A stretch of DNA of 64,000 nucleotides from Psychrobacter sp. JCM 18903 (GTDB lineage Bacteria > Pseudomonadota > Gammaproteobacteria > Pseudomonadales > Moraxellaceae), in the NCBI RefSeq assembly GCF_000586475.1, contig NZ_BAWJ01000013.1, forward strand, positions 43,119 through 107,118, in the 5' to 3' direction. Shown one piece after another: positions 1-11,146 of the stretch (positions are counted from its first letter, which is position 1; every line of letters begins with the position of its first letter). Below the pieces are notes generated by a model, which saw only the letters and a program-made list of their open reading frames with translations, did no database searches and was not told where the DNA came from. Made by a program: the position numbers and the translations under genes.

Positions 1-66
1 TGCATTCTCAACTTTGGCAAACAAATGCGCGTCTATGAATGGACCTTTTTTCAATGAACGAGGCAT
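1..66 (-). CDS. rpsS: 30S ribosomal protein S19 (N-terminal part, runs off window)
   Basis: Only the first 22 codons are inside the window. They begin MPRSLKKGPFIDAHLF, the highly conserved start of ribosomal protein S19, which with S13 contacts the head of the 30S subunit near the A-site tRNA. The gene lies 12 bases downstream of rplB on the same strand, the universal S10-operon order (rplB then rpsS). The rest continues beyond base 1. Identity is certain from the motif and context; nothing can be said about the remainder. Confidence 0.95.
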   Translation of the reverse strand, partial: MPRSLKKGPFIDAHLFAKVENA

Positions 67-78
67 GAAATTCTTCCT

Positions 79-904
79 TTATTTCTTCTTGGCGCGACGG
101 CGGATGATCATATTGTCAGTACGCTTATTACTACGCGTTTTAAGTCCTTTAGACTTCTGACCCCAAGGGCTGGTTGGATGGCGACCTTTATTACGACCTT
201 CACCACCACCATGTGGGTGATCAACCGGGTTCATAGCAACACCACGAACAGAAGGACGAACACCACGCCAACGTGAAGCACCGGCTTTACCAAGTGATTT
301 CAAGTTGTTTTCAGTGTTAGAAACTTCACCAATAACGGCACGGCAGTTCACGTGTACACGGCGAGTTTCGCCAGAGCGCATACGTAGAATAGCATAAATA
401 CCTTCACGACCTAACAACTGAACGCTAGCACCCGCAGAACGAGCCATCTGTGCGCCTTTACCGATTTTAAGTTCGATATTATGGATCACAGTACAATGGG
501 ATGTTTTTCAGCGGTAAACAGTTACCTGGACGAATTGGTGATAGCTCACCTGACATTACTGTATCGCCAACTGCTTGTTTTTTAGCAGCAATGATATAGC
601 GACGTTCGCCATCAGCGTACTTAAGTAAAGCAATGTGCGCAGTACGGTTAGGATCGTATTCAATACGCTCTACCGTGGCTGGGATATTGTCTTTAGTACG
701 TTTGAAATCGATAATACGATAATGCTGCTTATGACCACCGCCAATATGACGAGTCGTTATGCGACCATTATTGTTACGACCACCAGTTTTACTTTTTGAT
801 TCGAGAAGCGCTGCAAACGGACGACCTTTATAAAGGTGTGGATGCACCACTTTTTCAACAAAACGACGGCCTGGTGATGTTGGCTTTGCTTTTACGATAG
901 GCAT
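79..904 (-). CDS. rplB: 50S ribosomal protein L2 (frame broken by an apparent 2-base deletion)
   Basis: L2 is a primary 23S rRNA binding protein at the peptidyl transferase centre and is essential. The reading frame begins [20 protein letters not shown] and runs normally to [10 protein letters not shown]. It then shifts near base 497, and the rest ([20 protein letters not shown], the [15 protein letters not shown] signature and the basic tail) continues in another frame. Expected text after KNIP is VGTVIHN, and the bases fit a loss of two nucleotides. Restoring two bases gives exactly 275 residues, the usual L2 length. Because the gene is essential and otherwise perfect, a consensus error is far more likely than a true pseudogene. 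Confidence 0.95.
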
Positions 905-915
905 GAGTGTAATCC

Positions 916-1266
916 TTATTCGTTGTTCGCTGTTTCACTAGTAGAAGCAGTCGTATTCGCGACCTCTTCACCAGCATCAGCCATTTGTACATCTTGACCA
1001 GCTTTTAAGGTAACATAGGCTTTTTTGTAGTCATTACGACGGCCGATACTTTTACCAAAACGCTTTGTCTTACCTTTAACATTCAAAGTGTTTACTTTTA
1101 AAACTTCAACACCTTCAAACATCATCTCAACCGCTTTTTTGACTTCAAGCTTAGTAGCGTTAGAGTCAATTTTAAATACCTGCACACCAAGTGAGTCGCC
1201 AAGCATTTGAGATTTCTCTGAGAATACAGGTCCTCTTAGGATCTGATAAAGTCTTGCGTTATTCAT
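916..1266 (-). CDS. rplW: 50S ribosomal protein L23
   Basis: 116 residues beginning [20 protein letters not shown], with the family's conserved [25 protein letters not shown] segment (about residues 44-66) and the basic [19 protein letters not shown] loop. L23 lies at the polypeptide exit tunnel and docks trigger factor and SRP. A C-terminal tail of about 20 acidic, Ser/Thr/Asn-rich residues extends past the usual end of the fold. Its start codon overlaps the rplD stop (ATGA), implying translational coupling, and rplB begins 11 bases downstream. Confidence 0.96.
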   Translation of the reverse strand: MNNARLYQILRGPVFSEKSQMLGDSLGVQVFKIDSNATKLEVKKAVEMMFEGVEVLKVNTLNVKGKTKRFGKSIGRRNDYKKAYVTLKAGQDVQMADAGEEVANTTASTSETANNE

Positions 1267-1865
1267 GCTAGTGCTTCCTCAAATTGTTTCGCAGCTTCGA
1301 CTGTCATGATCACTTTATCAAAAGCGATCAAGCTCACTGGATCCACTTCACTTGTATCAAGTACATTGACATGTGGGATGTTGCGAGCAGCTAAGTATAA
1401 GTTTTCGTCAACTTCTTTAGTGACGATTAATGCACGTGATGCATTTAACTCACCTAACTTTGCAATCAACTCTTTAGTCTTAGGTCCAGAAACGCTTAGT
1501 TCTTCGACCAAAATCAAACGCTCTTGGCGAATCAATTCGGCTAAGATACACTGCATAGCACCGCGATACATTTTACGGTTGACTTTCTGTGACCAATCTT
1601 GTGGTTTAGCCGCGAATGCACGACCACCCCCACGCCAGATTGGGCTACGAATAGAACCTGCACGAGCGCGACCAGTACCTTTTTGGCGCCATGGCTTAAT
1701 GCCACCACCAGAAACTTCGGCACGGGTTTTTTGAGCGCGTGTACCTTGACGAGCACCAGCAAGATATGCGGTGACGACTTGATGCACTAGTGCTTCGTTG
1801 AATTCACGACCGAAAGCCGTATCAGAAAGCTCAACTGCCGCCCCTGTAACTGTTTTTAAATCCAC
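1263..1865 (-). CDS. rplD: 50S ribosomal protein L4, GTG start
   Basis: 200 residues. I place the start at a GTG (bases 1865-1863) giving (M)[18 protein letters not shown], because a good AAGGGG ribosome binding site lies 6 bases upstream and homologs start there. An upstream ATG in frame would overlap rplC by 46 bases. The basic loop [15 protein letters not shown]...[17 protein letters not shown] is the extended tunnel-lining arm of L4. In E. coli L4 also represses its own operon through the mRNA leader. The stop overlaps the rplW start. Confidence 0.95.
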   Translation of the reverse strand: MDLKTVTGAAVELSDTAFGREFNEALVHQVVTAYLAGARQGTRAQKTRAEVSGGGIKPWRQKGTGRARAGSIRSPIWRGGGRAFAAKPQDWSQKVNRKMYRGAMQCILAELIRQERLILVEELSVSGPKTKELIAKLGELNASRALIVTKEVDENLYLAARNIPHVNVLDTSEVDPVSLIAFDKVIMTVEAAKQFEEALA

Positions 1866-1879
1866 GTTAATCCCCTTGC

Positions 1880-2515
1880 TTAGGCTTTGACTGACGGACG
1901 TACGATGACATCGCCACCGGTGCACCTGATAGCACCCTTGATGACAAGTAACCCTTTTTCAACATCAACCGATATCACTTCTAGGCCCTGAACGGTAACG
2001 CGTTTGTTACCCATCTGACCTGGCATTTTTTTGCCTTTGAAGACTTTACCTGGTGACTGGTTTTGACCAGTTGAACCAATGGCACGGTGAGATACTGAGT
2101 TACCATGAGTGGCATCTTGCATGCTGAAGTTGTGACGCTTCACGCCGCCTTGAAAGCCTTTACCTTTACTGTTACCTGTGACATCAACCATCTGACCTTG
2201 TTCGAACAAGTCAGCTAGGATCTCACCACCAATTTCACGACCTTCAAGATCGCTATCATTGGCACGAAATTCCCAAACACCACGACCAGCGGCAACGCCA
2301 GCTTTAGCGAAGTGACCTTTTTGAGCTGCTGCTACGCGGCTGTCACGACGGGTACCTGTGGTAACTTGGATGGCTTGATAGCCATCTACATCAGTATTTT
2401 TTACTTGAGTAATGCGATTAGCACTGATCTCAACCACTGTTACAGGGATAGATGCGCCTGCTTCAGTGAAGACACGGGTCATGCCGCATTTTTTACCGAC
2501 TAAACCGATCGCCAT
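1880..2515 (-). CDS. rplC: 50S ribosomal protein L3
   Basis: 211 residues beginning [20 protein letters not shown], the family's invariant opening. It contains the [17 protein letters not shown] and [16 protein letters not shown] segments that reach toward the peptidyl transferase centre; the Gln after the STG motif is the site methylated by PrmB in enterobacteria. L3 nucleates 50S assembly. It lies between rpsJ and rplD in standard S10-operon order, 48 bases after rpsJ. No anomaly seen. Confidence 0.97.
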   Translation of the reverse strand: MAIGLVGKKCGMTRVFTEAGASIPVTVVEISANRITQVKNTDVDGYQAIQVTTGTRRDSRVAAAQKGHFAKAGVAAGRGVWEFRANDSDLEGREIGGEILADLFEQGQMVDVTGNSKGKGFQGGVKRHNFSMQDATHGNSVSHRAIGSTGQNQSPGKVFKGKKMPGQMGNKRVTVQGLEVISVDVEKGLLVIKGAIRCTGGDVIVRPSVKA

Positions 2516-2563
2516 TTTAGACCTCTTTATATCTTATATTAATGGGTTGGGTGTTTATGTGCA

Positions 2564-2875
2564 TTAACCCAAAGCAATTTGAACGTCAACACCCGCCGCC
2601 AAGTCAAGCTTCATTAGCGCATCCACAGTTTTGTCGGTAGGTTGAACGATGTCAACCATACGCTTATGAGTACGGATTTCGTACTGATCACGAGCGTCTT
2701 TGTTTACGTGTGGTGAAGTTAGAACGTTGAAGCGCTCAATGCGAGTCGGCAACGGTACAGGACCACAAACTTGCGCACCGGTGCGCTTTGCAGTATCAAC
2801 AATCTCTTGTGCAGATTGATCAATCAGACGATGATCAAAAGACTTAAGACGGATACGGATTCTCTGGTTAGCCAT
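2564..2875 (-). CDS. rpsJ: 30S ribosomal protein S10 / transcription antitermination factor NusE
   Basis: 103 residues, [20 protein letters not shown]..., a complete S10. It contains the extended loop [26 protein letters not shown] (about residues 42-67) that inserts in the 30S head. Free S10 (NusE) also pairs with NusB in rRNA antitermination. It is the first gene of the S10 operon here, preceded by a leader of roughly 280 bases and a recognisable promoter. An AGGAGC ribosome binding site precedes the ATG. Confidence 0.97.
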   Translation of the reverse strand: MANQRIRIRLKSFDHRLIDQSAQEIVDTAKRTGAQVCGPVPLPTRIERFNVLTSPHVNKDARDQYEIRTHKRMVDIVQPTDKTVDALMKLDLAAGVDVQIALG

Positions 2876-2905
2876 GCCAGCAAGCTCCTAATATGTGCTT
2901 TTGTC

Positions 2906-2924
2906 ATCTTTGCTTTGCAAAGAT
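2906..2924 (-). promoter_or_regulatory. Hairpin in the S10 operon leader
   Basis: A perfect inverted repeat, ATCTTTGC-TTT-GCAAAGAT (8-bp stem, 3-base loop), lies about 30 bases upstream of the rpsJ start in the transcribed leader. No T-run follows, so it is not a terminator. In E. coli the S10 leader binds L4 for autoregulation; whether this hairpin plays such a part is unknown. Confidence 0.5.
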
Positions 2925-3158
2925 ATGATCAAAAGCCGTTTGGTTAAATATTCACTTAAAGCGGCCTTCTGTTCTTAACCAGAATGAGTTCTTTATCCGA
3001 ACTTGTAGCGTGCCAAAAGCAAAATAGTTTAAAGCCCCGCCGACCCTTCCATTATAGGATGTCAGCAAAGGCATAATGAAATAGTGCTAGAAACGATGCT
3101 CTAGCTGTCATAGCGCCCGCTGTTTGATTGGCGGCGCATATATAATTCAGTGGTGTAT

Positions 3159-3186
3159 ATTATACATAGTATTTCAGTCATTGCAA
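3159..3186 (-). promoter_or_regulatory. Promoter of the S10 ribosomal operon
   Basis: On the minus strand TTGCAA (3186-3181) is followed after 16 bases by a perfect TATAAT (3164-3159). This predicts transcription from about base 3152 and a leader of roughly 277 bases before rpsJ. A second TATAAT (3058-3053), without a convincing -35, lies inside the leader. A GC-rich stem (GCGCC...GGCGC, about 3113-3137) also lies in the leader. There is no gene in 2876-3316. Confidence 0.65.
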
Positions 3187-3316
3187 GGGCAATATCTGTA
3201 GCGACTTATGATATTACCCTTTATAAACAGTAATATGTAAACAACCGTATCTGTGCTTAATAATCATGCTTATATGAATCGATAACTATGCACTGTTAAT
3301 CTAAAACTATGAAACA

Positions 3317-4927
3317 TCAATCCAAAACAATGTCATATTGCTCTTGAGTATAGAGATTTTCGACATCAAAGGTAATCACTCTACCAAGTAAATACTCTAA
3401 ATCTGCCACCGTGTCTGACTCTGAAGTGAGAAGTAAATCAATAACTGCAGCATGAGCAACGACCGTAAATTTCTTGGGAGAGTTATAAGTACGAGCACAA
3501 CGCATGATTTCACGGAATATCTCAAAGCAGACTGTCTCAGCCGTTTTGACAAAGCCGCGTCCTTGACAGGTCGAGCACGGCTCACATAGCTGCTGTCCGA
3601 GCGACTCACGCGTACGTTTACGCGTCATCTCTATTAACCCAAGCTCACTGACCTGAGTAATCTTAGTTTTGGCATAGTCTTGTACTAGCTGTGATTGCAG
3701 ACTCTCTAACACATCATCTTTATGCTGCTGTTCAAGCATGTCAATAAAGTCTAGGATGATAATACCGCCTAGATTACGCAAACGCAGCTGACGGGCGATT
3801 GCATGAGTTGCCTCAAGATTGGTTTTATAAACCGTATCTTCTAACGAACGCCCGCCTACGAATGATCCCGTATTAACATCGATTGTGGTCATCGCTTCTG
3901 TTTGGTCGATAATCAGATAGCCACCTGATTTTAAATCTACGCGACGTTTTAAAGCATCACGCAAATCATCTTCGACGCGATGGACATCAAACAAGGATGG
4001 CTCAGCGGTATAATGTACAATGCGGTCATACACAAAAGGCACAAACTCTTTGGCAAAGGATCTGACTTGTTCATAAATTTGTGCATTATCAATGATGACT
4101 TTCTCGGTATCCGCGTGTACCAAATCACGGATAGAGCGCAGCGGTAATGATAGCTCTTGATAAATAAGCTCAGAACTTTGATGTTGTTTCATCTCTTGGC
4201 GACGCGCGCAGATGGTACGCCACAGTTGCAATAGATAATAAATGTCTTCTTCAAGCTTATCGACAGGGACACGTTCAGCGGCGGTACGAGCGATGAGACC
4301 GCCTTTTAGATTGACCGTTTGCATCAAACTAGATAGCTCAGTCTTCAGACGAGTGCGCTCTTCTTCACCATCAATGCGCTGAGAGATACCAATGTGTTCG
4401 CTTGAGGGTAGATACACCAAATAGCGAGATGGCAAGGATATATTGGTGGTCAAGCGAGCGCCTTTACTGCCCAACTGATCTTTGGTCACTTGCACTAAAA
4501 TACGTTGGCTTTCATGCAAGCGATATTGAATCAACGTTTTAGAAACAGGGATGACTTCGGTATTTTGTATACTAATCACCGGTGGCGTGACAGCCAAGTT
4601 ATCAGTACTATTTTCTACCACAGCATCTTCTATATTGCTATCCGAGTTTTTATCGCTATTGTCAGCCGCTTTACTTTTATTTTCTGCTACTGGACGCGGC
4701 TCACGCTGCATATCATTGACATGTAAAAATGCTGTCCGCGACTGCCCGATATCAACGAATGCTGCCTGCATACCAGGTAAAACGCGTACGACTGTACCCA
4801 GATAGATATTGCCGACCAGACCCAATTTATGATGACGTTCAATATAAATTTCGCCCAAGATGCCATTGTCTAAGACTGCGACACGGGATTCCATTGGACT
4901 AATATTAATCAGCAGCTCTTCGGACAT
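3317..4927 (-). CDS. rng: Ribonuclease G
   Basis: 536 residues. RNase G is an endoribonuclease that matures the 16S rRNA 5' end and turns over some mRNAs. The opening MSEELLINISPMESRVAVLDNG and the following S1-type RNA-binding stretch (GLVGNIYLGTVVRVLPGMQAAFVDIG) are typical. The DNase-I-like catalytic region includes TTIDVNTGSFVG with its metal-binding Asp near residue 345. The CEPCSTCQGRG segment near 450 matches the Zn-link. At about residues 75-125 there is an Asp/Asn/Ser-rich insertion, which makes the protein longer than the roughly 489-residue E. coli enzyme. It lacks the long RNase E C-terminal arm. maf lies upstream, an arrangement common in proteobacteria (mre-maf-rng). Confidence 0.93.
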   Translation of the reverse strand: MSEELLINISPMESRVAVLDNGILGEIYIERHHKLGLVGNIYLGTVVRVLPGMQAAFVDIGQSRTAFLHVNDMQREPRPVAENKSKAADNSDKNSDSNIEDAVVENSTDNLAVTPPVISIQNTEVIPVSKTLIQYRLHESQRILVQVTKDQLGSKGARLTTNISLPSRYLVYLPSSEHIGISQRIDGEEERTRLKTELSSLMQTVNLKGGLIARTAAERVPVDKLEEDIYYLLQLWRTICARRQEMKQHQSSELIYQELSLPLRSIRDLVHADTEKVIIDNAQIYEQVRSFAKEFVPFVYDRIVHYTAEPSLFDVHRVEDDLRDALKRRVDLKSGGYLIIDQTEAMTTIDVNTGSFVGGRSLEDTVYKTNLEATHAIARQLRLRNLGGIIILDFIDMLEQQHKDDVLESLQSQLVQDYAKTKITQVSELGLIEMTRKRTRESLGQQLCEPCSTCQGRGFVKTAETVCFEIFREIMRCARTYNSPKKFTVVAHAAVIDLLLTSESDTVADLEYLLGRVITFDVENLYTQEQYDIVLD

Positions 4928-5105
4928 AATGTTTTTCTCTTATCTCTCAGCTTTCTTGTTAGACGTTCATCGTCTATTATCTTTATAGTGTAACAAATGC
5001 AGCTGGCTCTCGCCCATTACTCTCGCGTGTTATTATGTGCAGCAGGTTAGAGTGACAACCAATCTCTGAGAGACCAATAATCTCCATCCGGTTCTGTCTC
5101 GTATT

Positions 5106-5771
5106 TTATTTGATACTAATATCTGTGACGTTTTTAATTAACGCCAGCGTTTGTGGAAGTGGTAAACCCACGACATTGGTATAGCTCCCATTGATACGGC
5201 TGACCCAAATAGCACCCAAACCTTGTATACCATAACCACCCGCTTTATCAGCAGGCTCACCACTTTCCCAATAGTTACTCATCATCTCCGCAGTTAGCGC
5301 TATAAAGGTCACTTCGGTACGCTCAGTGATTCGTTGCTGATTAATGATTTGAAATACTGGCTCATGAGTTGAGCTGTTAGCCGCTTTAGAAGATAATGAT
5401 ACATGCGTTGCTTGAACCGCTGTCCATACTTCATGGACATTATCAGACATCTGTTGCCACATGCTATAAGCGTGCTCACGATCGACTGGCTTGACCAGCA
5501 CTGTTTGACCATCTGCCAGCACACCGATGGTATCAGACGTTAGAATGATAAGTGAGTCAGAAAAACAGCTTTTATCCGTTTTCAAACGTGATGCTAGTTG
5601 CTGTATGGCAGCCTCAGCTTTAGTGGCGACCATGCGCTCGATATAGTCTGTGGGTGACTCCTCATCATGCTGTGTTTCATCGACATCTACACTCAATGTG
5701 CTAAATTCTAGTTGTGCTCTTTCTAACAGCTCACGACGGCGCGGCGAACCAGAAGCTAAAATAATATCCAT
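5106..5771 (-). CDS. maf: Maf family nucleoside triphosphate pyrophosphatase
   Basis: 221 residues starting MDIILASGSPRRRELLERAQ, with the Maf signature SxSPRR at the start. Other family segments are visible: DETQHDEESPTDYIERMVATKAEAA, LTSDTIGVLADGQ, and the ESGEPADKAGGYGIQGLGA loop near residue 180 that holds the catalytic acid region. Family members hydrolyse dTTP/UTP or modified nucleotides to monophosphates as house-cleaning enzymes. It lies between mreD and rng on the same strand, a conserved neighbourhood. Substrate subtype is not decided by what I can see. Confidence 0.93.
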   Translation of the reverse strand: MDIILASGSPRRRELLERAQLEFSTLSVDVDETQHDEESPTDYIERMVATKAEAAIQQLASRLKTDKSCFSDSLIILTSDTIGVLADGQTVLVKPVDREHAYSMWQQMSDNVHEVWTAVQATHVSLSSKAANSSTHEPVFQIINQQRITERTEVTFIALTAEMMSNYWESGEPADKAGGYGIQGLGAIWVSRINGSYTNVVGLPLPQTLALIKNVTDISIK

Positions 5772-5902
5772 CGCTACTCTCTTTATATCTGAATTTATCT
5801 ACCTACTACCGAAAACTGCTGCCTGTTAGTGCATTAACATTAGGTAGTCATAATTAATAAACACCAGTGCTACAATTTTATTGGCTATCAGCAGAATTTT
5901 TC

Positions 5903-6388
5903 TTATGACGCAAATTTACGTAAAGCCAGTAGTACCAATGGCCAGCTGATGATACTCATCAACAGTGATAAGGCAGATTGTGCGACAAAGACATTCTGGA
6001 TAAACATCTGCAATATCCATAAACATAATTGAAAAACAACCAATCCTAAGCTCGCTAATAACCATGCACTGATGGTATTTAGTTGCCTAATATAAATACT
6101 GGTTATTTTTATGAAGAAGGCGACTGCCACGGCGGCAAAGGCTTGCTGTCCCAAATGGGTATCCATGAGTAAGTCAGCAATGAGACCGATGGTAAATGCT
6201 GTAAAAATACCAACATAGCGCGGCTGAAATAACAACCAAAAAATCAGCACCATGATCATGACCATAGGGCGTAAGGTAGCCATACTAGGACTTAACGGAT
6301 AGACATTAAGCGATGACGCAATAACAAAACTTAGAATGATGGTAGCAATCAGTAGTACCGTTGCATTCTCAGAATCAGGATACGACAT
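5903..6388 (-). CDS. mreD: Rod shape-determining membrane protein MreD
   Basis: 161 residues, almost entirely hydrophobic with about five predicted membrane helices (first at residues 9-29). It contains the family's ...LLFQPRYVGIFTAFTIGLIADLLMDTHLGQQAFAAV pattern, in which GxxxDLLxxxxLGxxA is characteristic. MreD is part of the elongasome that links MreB filaments to peptidoglycan synthesis. It follows mreC on the same strand, separated by a possible 61-codon frame, and precedes maf. Confidence 0.9.
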   Translation of the reverse strand: MSYPDSENATVLLIATIILSFVIASSLNVYPLSPSMATLRPMVMIMVLIFWLLFQPRYVGIFTAFTIGLIADLLMDTHLGQQAFAAVAVAFFIKITSIYIRQLNTISAWLLASLGLVVFQLCLWILQMFIQNVFVAQSALSLLMSIISWPLVLLALRKFAS

Positions 6389-6560
6389 GGGTACTTACCT
6401 TAACGAATGTATTGATGGCTGCTGTTAAAGCATGAGTGGGCATTGATGGGGTAAAAACCATGGCTAAAAATGTATCGACAAACAAACCAATTAGTAAATA
6501 GATGCCAGCCATTGTCTGATTGGTGCTTACGTATTGAGCGCCTAACTTCTTAGCGCTCAT
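6375..6560 (-). CDS. Possible small membrane protein between mreC and mreD
   Basis: A 61-codon frame starts inside the last codons of mreC (ATG at 6560) and its TGA lies 14 bases inside mreD. It neatly fills a gap that would otherwise be 161 bases within a tight operon. The product has one or two hydrophobic stretches (GIYLLIGLFVDTFLAMVF, residues about 19-36). I do not recognise a family. The arrangement would allow coupled translation, but no strong ribosome binding site is evident, so this may be a chance frame. Confidence 0.3.
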   Translation of the reverse strand: MSAKKLGAQYVSTNQTMAGIYLLIGLFVDTFLAMVFTPSMPTHALTAAINTFVKVSTHVVS

Positions 6561-7408
6561 TGAGGGTAATATTATTTTTATTCACCAGCTTATCTTGCAG
6601 GACTAATACATACGCATTATCGATAAAGTTCGCCGCTGGGGTCACTTCTATACTTCTAAAGTTATCAGCTTGAGTATCTTTAACATGGGCGATACGCCCG
6701 ACACGATACCCTGCTGGAATACGCCCACCCAATCCTGATGACACCAGCTCATCACCCACACGCACGTCTGAGGTTTTGAATACATAGTCAAGGCTTAATG
6801 AGGTTGGTATCCCTTGCCCTGTCACGATAGCGCGTTGACCTGTGCGCTTGACTGTAACTGCAACTGATTGCTGCTCATCAGTAATCAATAGTAGGCGACT
6901 GGTATTGGGATAGACATTAATAATCTGCCCTAAAATACCGTCTTCATCAATCACTGTCTGTCCAACTTGAACCCCGTCTTGAATCCCTTTATTGAGCACC
7001 ACGATTTGTCTGAGTAAGTTGGTGTCTGTACCGATTACCTGTGCCAAATTAAGATCAAACTGTTCAGGCTTGGTCGTTGATAAAATACCTTGCAGCCGCG
7101 CATTTTGTGCCAAAATATAATCCTGCTGCTGCAACTTGGCTTGCGCATGGATAAGCTGAGACTTCAATTGCATGTTTTCGCGGCGCAGCGCTTCTTTAGA
7201 CTGTAAGCTGCCACCTGCAATGCTTGGCATAACTCGGTAACAGTGATAGTTCATAAATAGGCTGCATAGCGGCATGACTGGTACTACGTACTGGATTAAA
7301 CCATTCTGAATTTTTGCTATCGAACCACATCAGTATTAGAGCTGCTATTAATACAATGGCAGTCTTACGAAGTGCTAAGGGCTGGCGCGCAAAAATACTT
7401 GGGGTCAT
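6550..7408 (-). CDS. mreC: Cell shape protein MreC (frame broken by an apparent 1-base deletion)
   Basis: MreC is the periplasmic scaffold of the elongasome. The N-terminus (MTPSIFARQPLALRKTAIVL, then a membrane helix to about residue 27) runs in one frame to QPIYELSLLP. Near base 7220 the frame changes, and SIAGGSLQSKEALRRENMQL begins the coiled coil. The beta-barrel part follows (VGQTVIDEDGILGQIINVYP, GIPTSLSLDYVF, LVSSGLGGRIPAGYRVG). Restoring one base gives about 285 residues, a normal length. Adjacent to mreB and mreD as usual. I treat the break as a sequence error. Confidence 0.9.
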
Positions 7409-7597
7409 AAGTTGTCTAACTCAGGAGTTATAAAATAAGCAGTAGCCAGTACTGGGTTCTAGTTGATTAATGCAATTAAAGGCAGCGCAACTGGCTACCT
7501 TTAATTTTATACTGTTTTGACCCACTATTTTTACGCAAGCTATCATCAAGCACGACGAAGATGATTTATCAATACCGCAGTGCTTAACTAAAGCAAT

Positions 7598-9268
<1,671 letters not shown>

Positions 9269-9582
9269 ATGTCACAGCAACCAGCAACGTCTGACAGCAA
9301 CGTCAGCCGTGAAGAAATCCTAGAAGTTGCCAACCTTGCACGTTTGGGTGTCGATGAAAGCACAGCCGATAGCTATGCCGGCGATATTAGTAAAGTATTA
9401 AAACTGATGAATACGCTATCTAACGTGGATACCACAGGCATCAAACCCTTAGCAAACATTCATGAAGCTTGCCAAGAATTGCGGCTGATGTCGCTAAACA
9501 CGACATCAATCGCGAGCGCAATCAGTCAGTCGCCCCAGCTGTTGAAGATGGCTTATATTTGGTTCCACAAGTGATTGAATAA
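9269..9582 (+). CDS. gatC: Asp-tRNA(Asn)/Glu-tRNA(Gln) amidotransferase subunit C (frame broken)
   Basis: GatC wraps around GatA and stabilises the GatCAB transamidase. The frame reads [20 protein letters not shown] and then [20 protein letters not shown]. Near base 9482 it shifts: the expected ELRADV is spelled by the bases if one C is restored. Then [17 protein letters not shown], the classic family C-terminus, appears in the other frame and ends at TAA 9580-9582. Corrected length 104 residues. The ATG follows GGAG at a good distance. First gene of gatCAB. Confidence 0.92.
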
Positions 9583-9650
9583 GCAGCGCGCTGCTTTAAT
9601 CGCTACCCTATTTTACTTTATGCTATTCACATTTTGACGGACGACACCTT

Positions 9651-11146
9651 ATGTCAGAACTTCATTTATTAAGTACCCAGCAGCTTATTACGGGCTTGCA
9701 AGACAAACAATTTAGCAGCCTTGAGCTGACAGAACACTACATCAAACGTATAGACGCACTTGACAATAAGATTAACAGCTTTATCACTCATACTTCTGAG
9801 ACAGCACGCGCGCAAGCAAAGGCAGCAGATGAGATGCGTGCTCAGGGCGATCAGCGTCCACTACTTGGCATACCAATGGCGCACAAAGACATCTTTTGTA
9901 CTCAAGGTGTACTGACGACTTGTGGCTCTAAGATGCTGCATAATTTTATCTCACCTTATAACGCTACCATCGTCTCTAATATCGACAAAGCAGGCATGAT
10001 TAGTTAGGCAAGCTCAATATGGATGAGTTTGCGATGGGCTCAGACAACAGTAGCTCTTACTATGGCACTGTGCAGAACCCTTGGAACCTAGAGCGCGTCC
10101 CTGGTGGTTCGTCAGGTGGTAGTGCTGCCGCCGTTGCCGCAGGTTTTGTCCCAGTCGCAACGGGCAGTGATACTGGTGGCTCTATTCGTCAGCCTGCCTC
10201 ATTTTGTGGTTTAACCGGTATCAAGCCAACCTATGGTCGCGTCTCTCGCTTTGGTATGATTGCCTATGCCTCAAGTCTGGATCAAGCTGGTAGCATGGGA
10301 CGCAGCGCTAAAGATTGTGCCTATCTGCTACAGCCAATGATTGGTCACGATCCACGCGATGCAACGTCCATCAAGTATGATATGCCTGACTACGTACAAG
10401 ATATCAGCGATGCAGAAGCTGCGGCTGGCGATAAGCCATTTAACGGTCTACGTATTGGTGTTGCCAAAGAATACTTTAGTGCTGGACTAGACGCTGAAGT
10501 AGAAACGGCCGTACGTGCTGCTCTGAACAAGTATGAAGAGCTAGGTGCGACGATTGTGGAGGTGAATATCACTGATCCTGAGATTACCCTTGCCACTTAC
10601 TACATGCTCGCCCCTGCCGAAGCATCATCCAACCTGTCACGCTTCGATGGCGTACGCTTTGGCTATCGCTGTGAGAATCCAACCGATCTACTCGATCTAT
10701 ACACGCGTTCACGCTCTGAAGGTTTTGGCCCAGAAGTACAGCGCCGTATCTTGACCGGCACTTATGCGCTCTCGGCTGGTTACTTTGATGCGTACTATAC
10801 CAAAGCCCAAAAAATCCGCCGCTTAATCGTCAAAGACTTCGATGAAGCCTTTGCTAGCTGTGATGTGATTGCTAGCCCAACAGCACCAACGGCTGCGTAT
10901 AAGTTGAGTGACAATCTCGACCCTGCGACCATGTACTTGGGTGACGTTTATACTATCGCGGTCAACTTAGCGGGTCTACCTGCACTCAGTCAGCCAGTTG
11001 GTCTAACCTCAGAAGGTTTGCCTGTTGGCTTACAATTAATCGGTAAGCATTGGCAAGAGAGCCAATTGCTCACGACTGCTCATCTATTCCAGCAGCATAC
11101 CGACCATCATTTACAACACTCTACCATCGCAAAGGAGACGGTATAA
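9651..11146 (+). CDS. gatA: Asp-tRNA(Asn)/Glu-tRNA(Gln) amidotransferase subunit A (frame broken)
   Basis: GatA is the amidase that frees ammonia from glutamine for transamidation. The catalytic Lys lies in [10 protein letters not shown] (about residue 80), and the Ser-cisSer-Lys triad continues in [20 protein letters not shown] and [18 protein letters not shown]. An in-frame TAG appears at about 10003 after AGMIS. Adding one T to the TT run gives [19 protein letters not shown], the normal sequence, so one base is missing. Corrected length 498 residues. The stop TAA overlaps the gatB ATG (TAATG). Confidence 0.94.

Noticed and set aside
1306..1734. 142-codon plus-strand frame inside rplD
   Set aside because: Antisense shadow of the L4 gene; its composition follows the complementary codons of the basic L4 loop.
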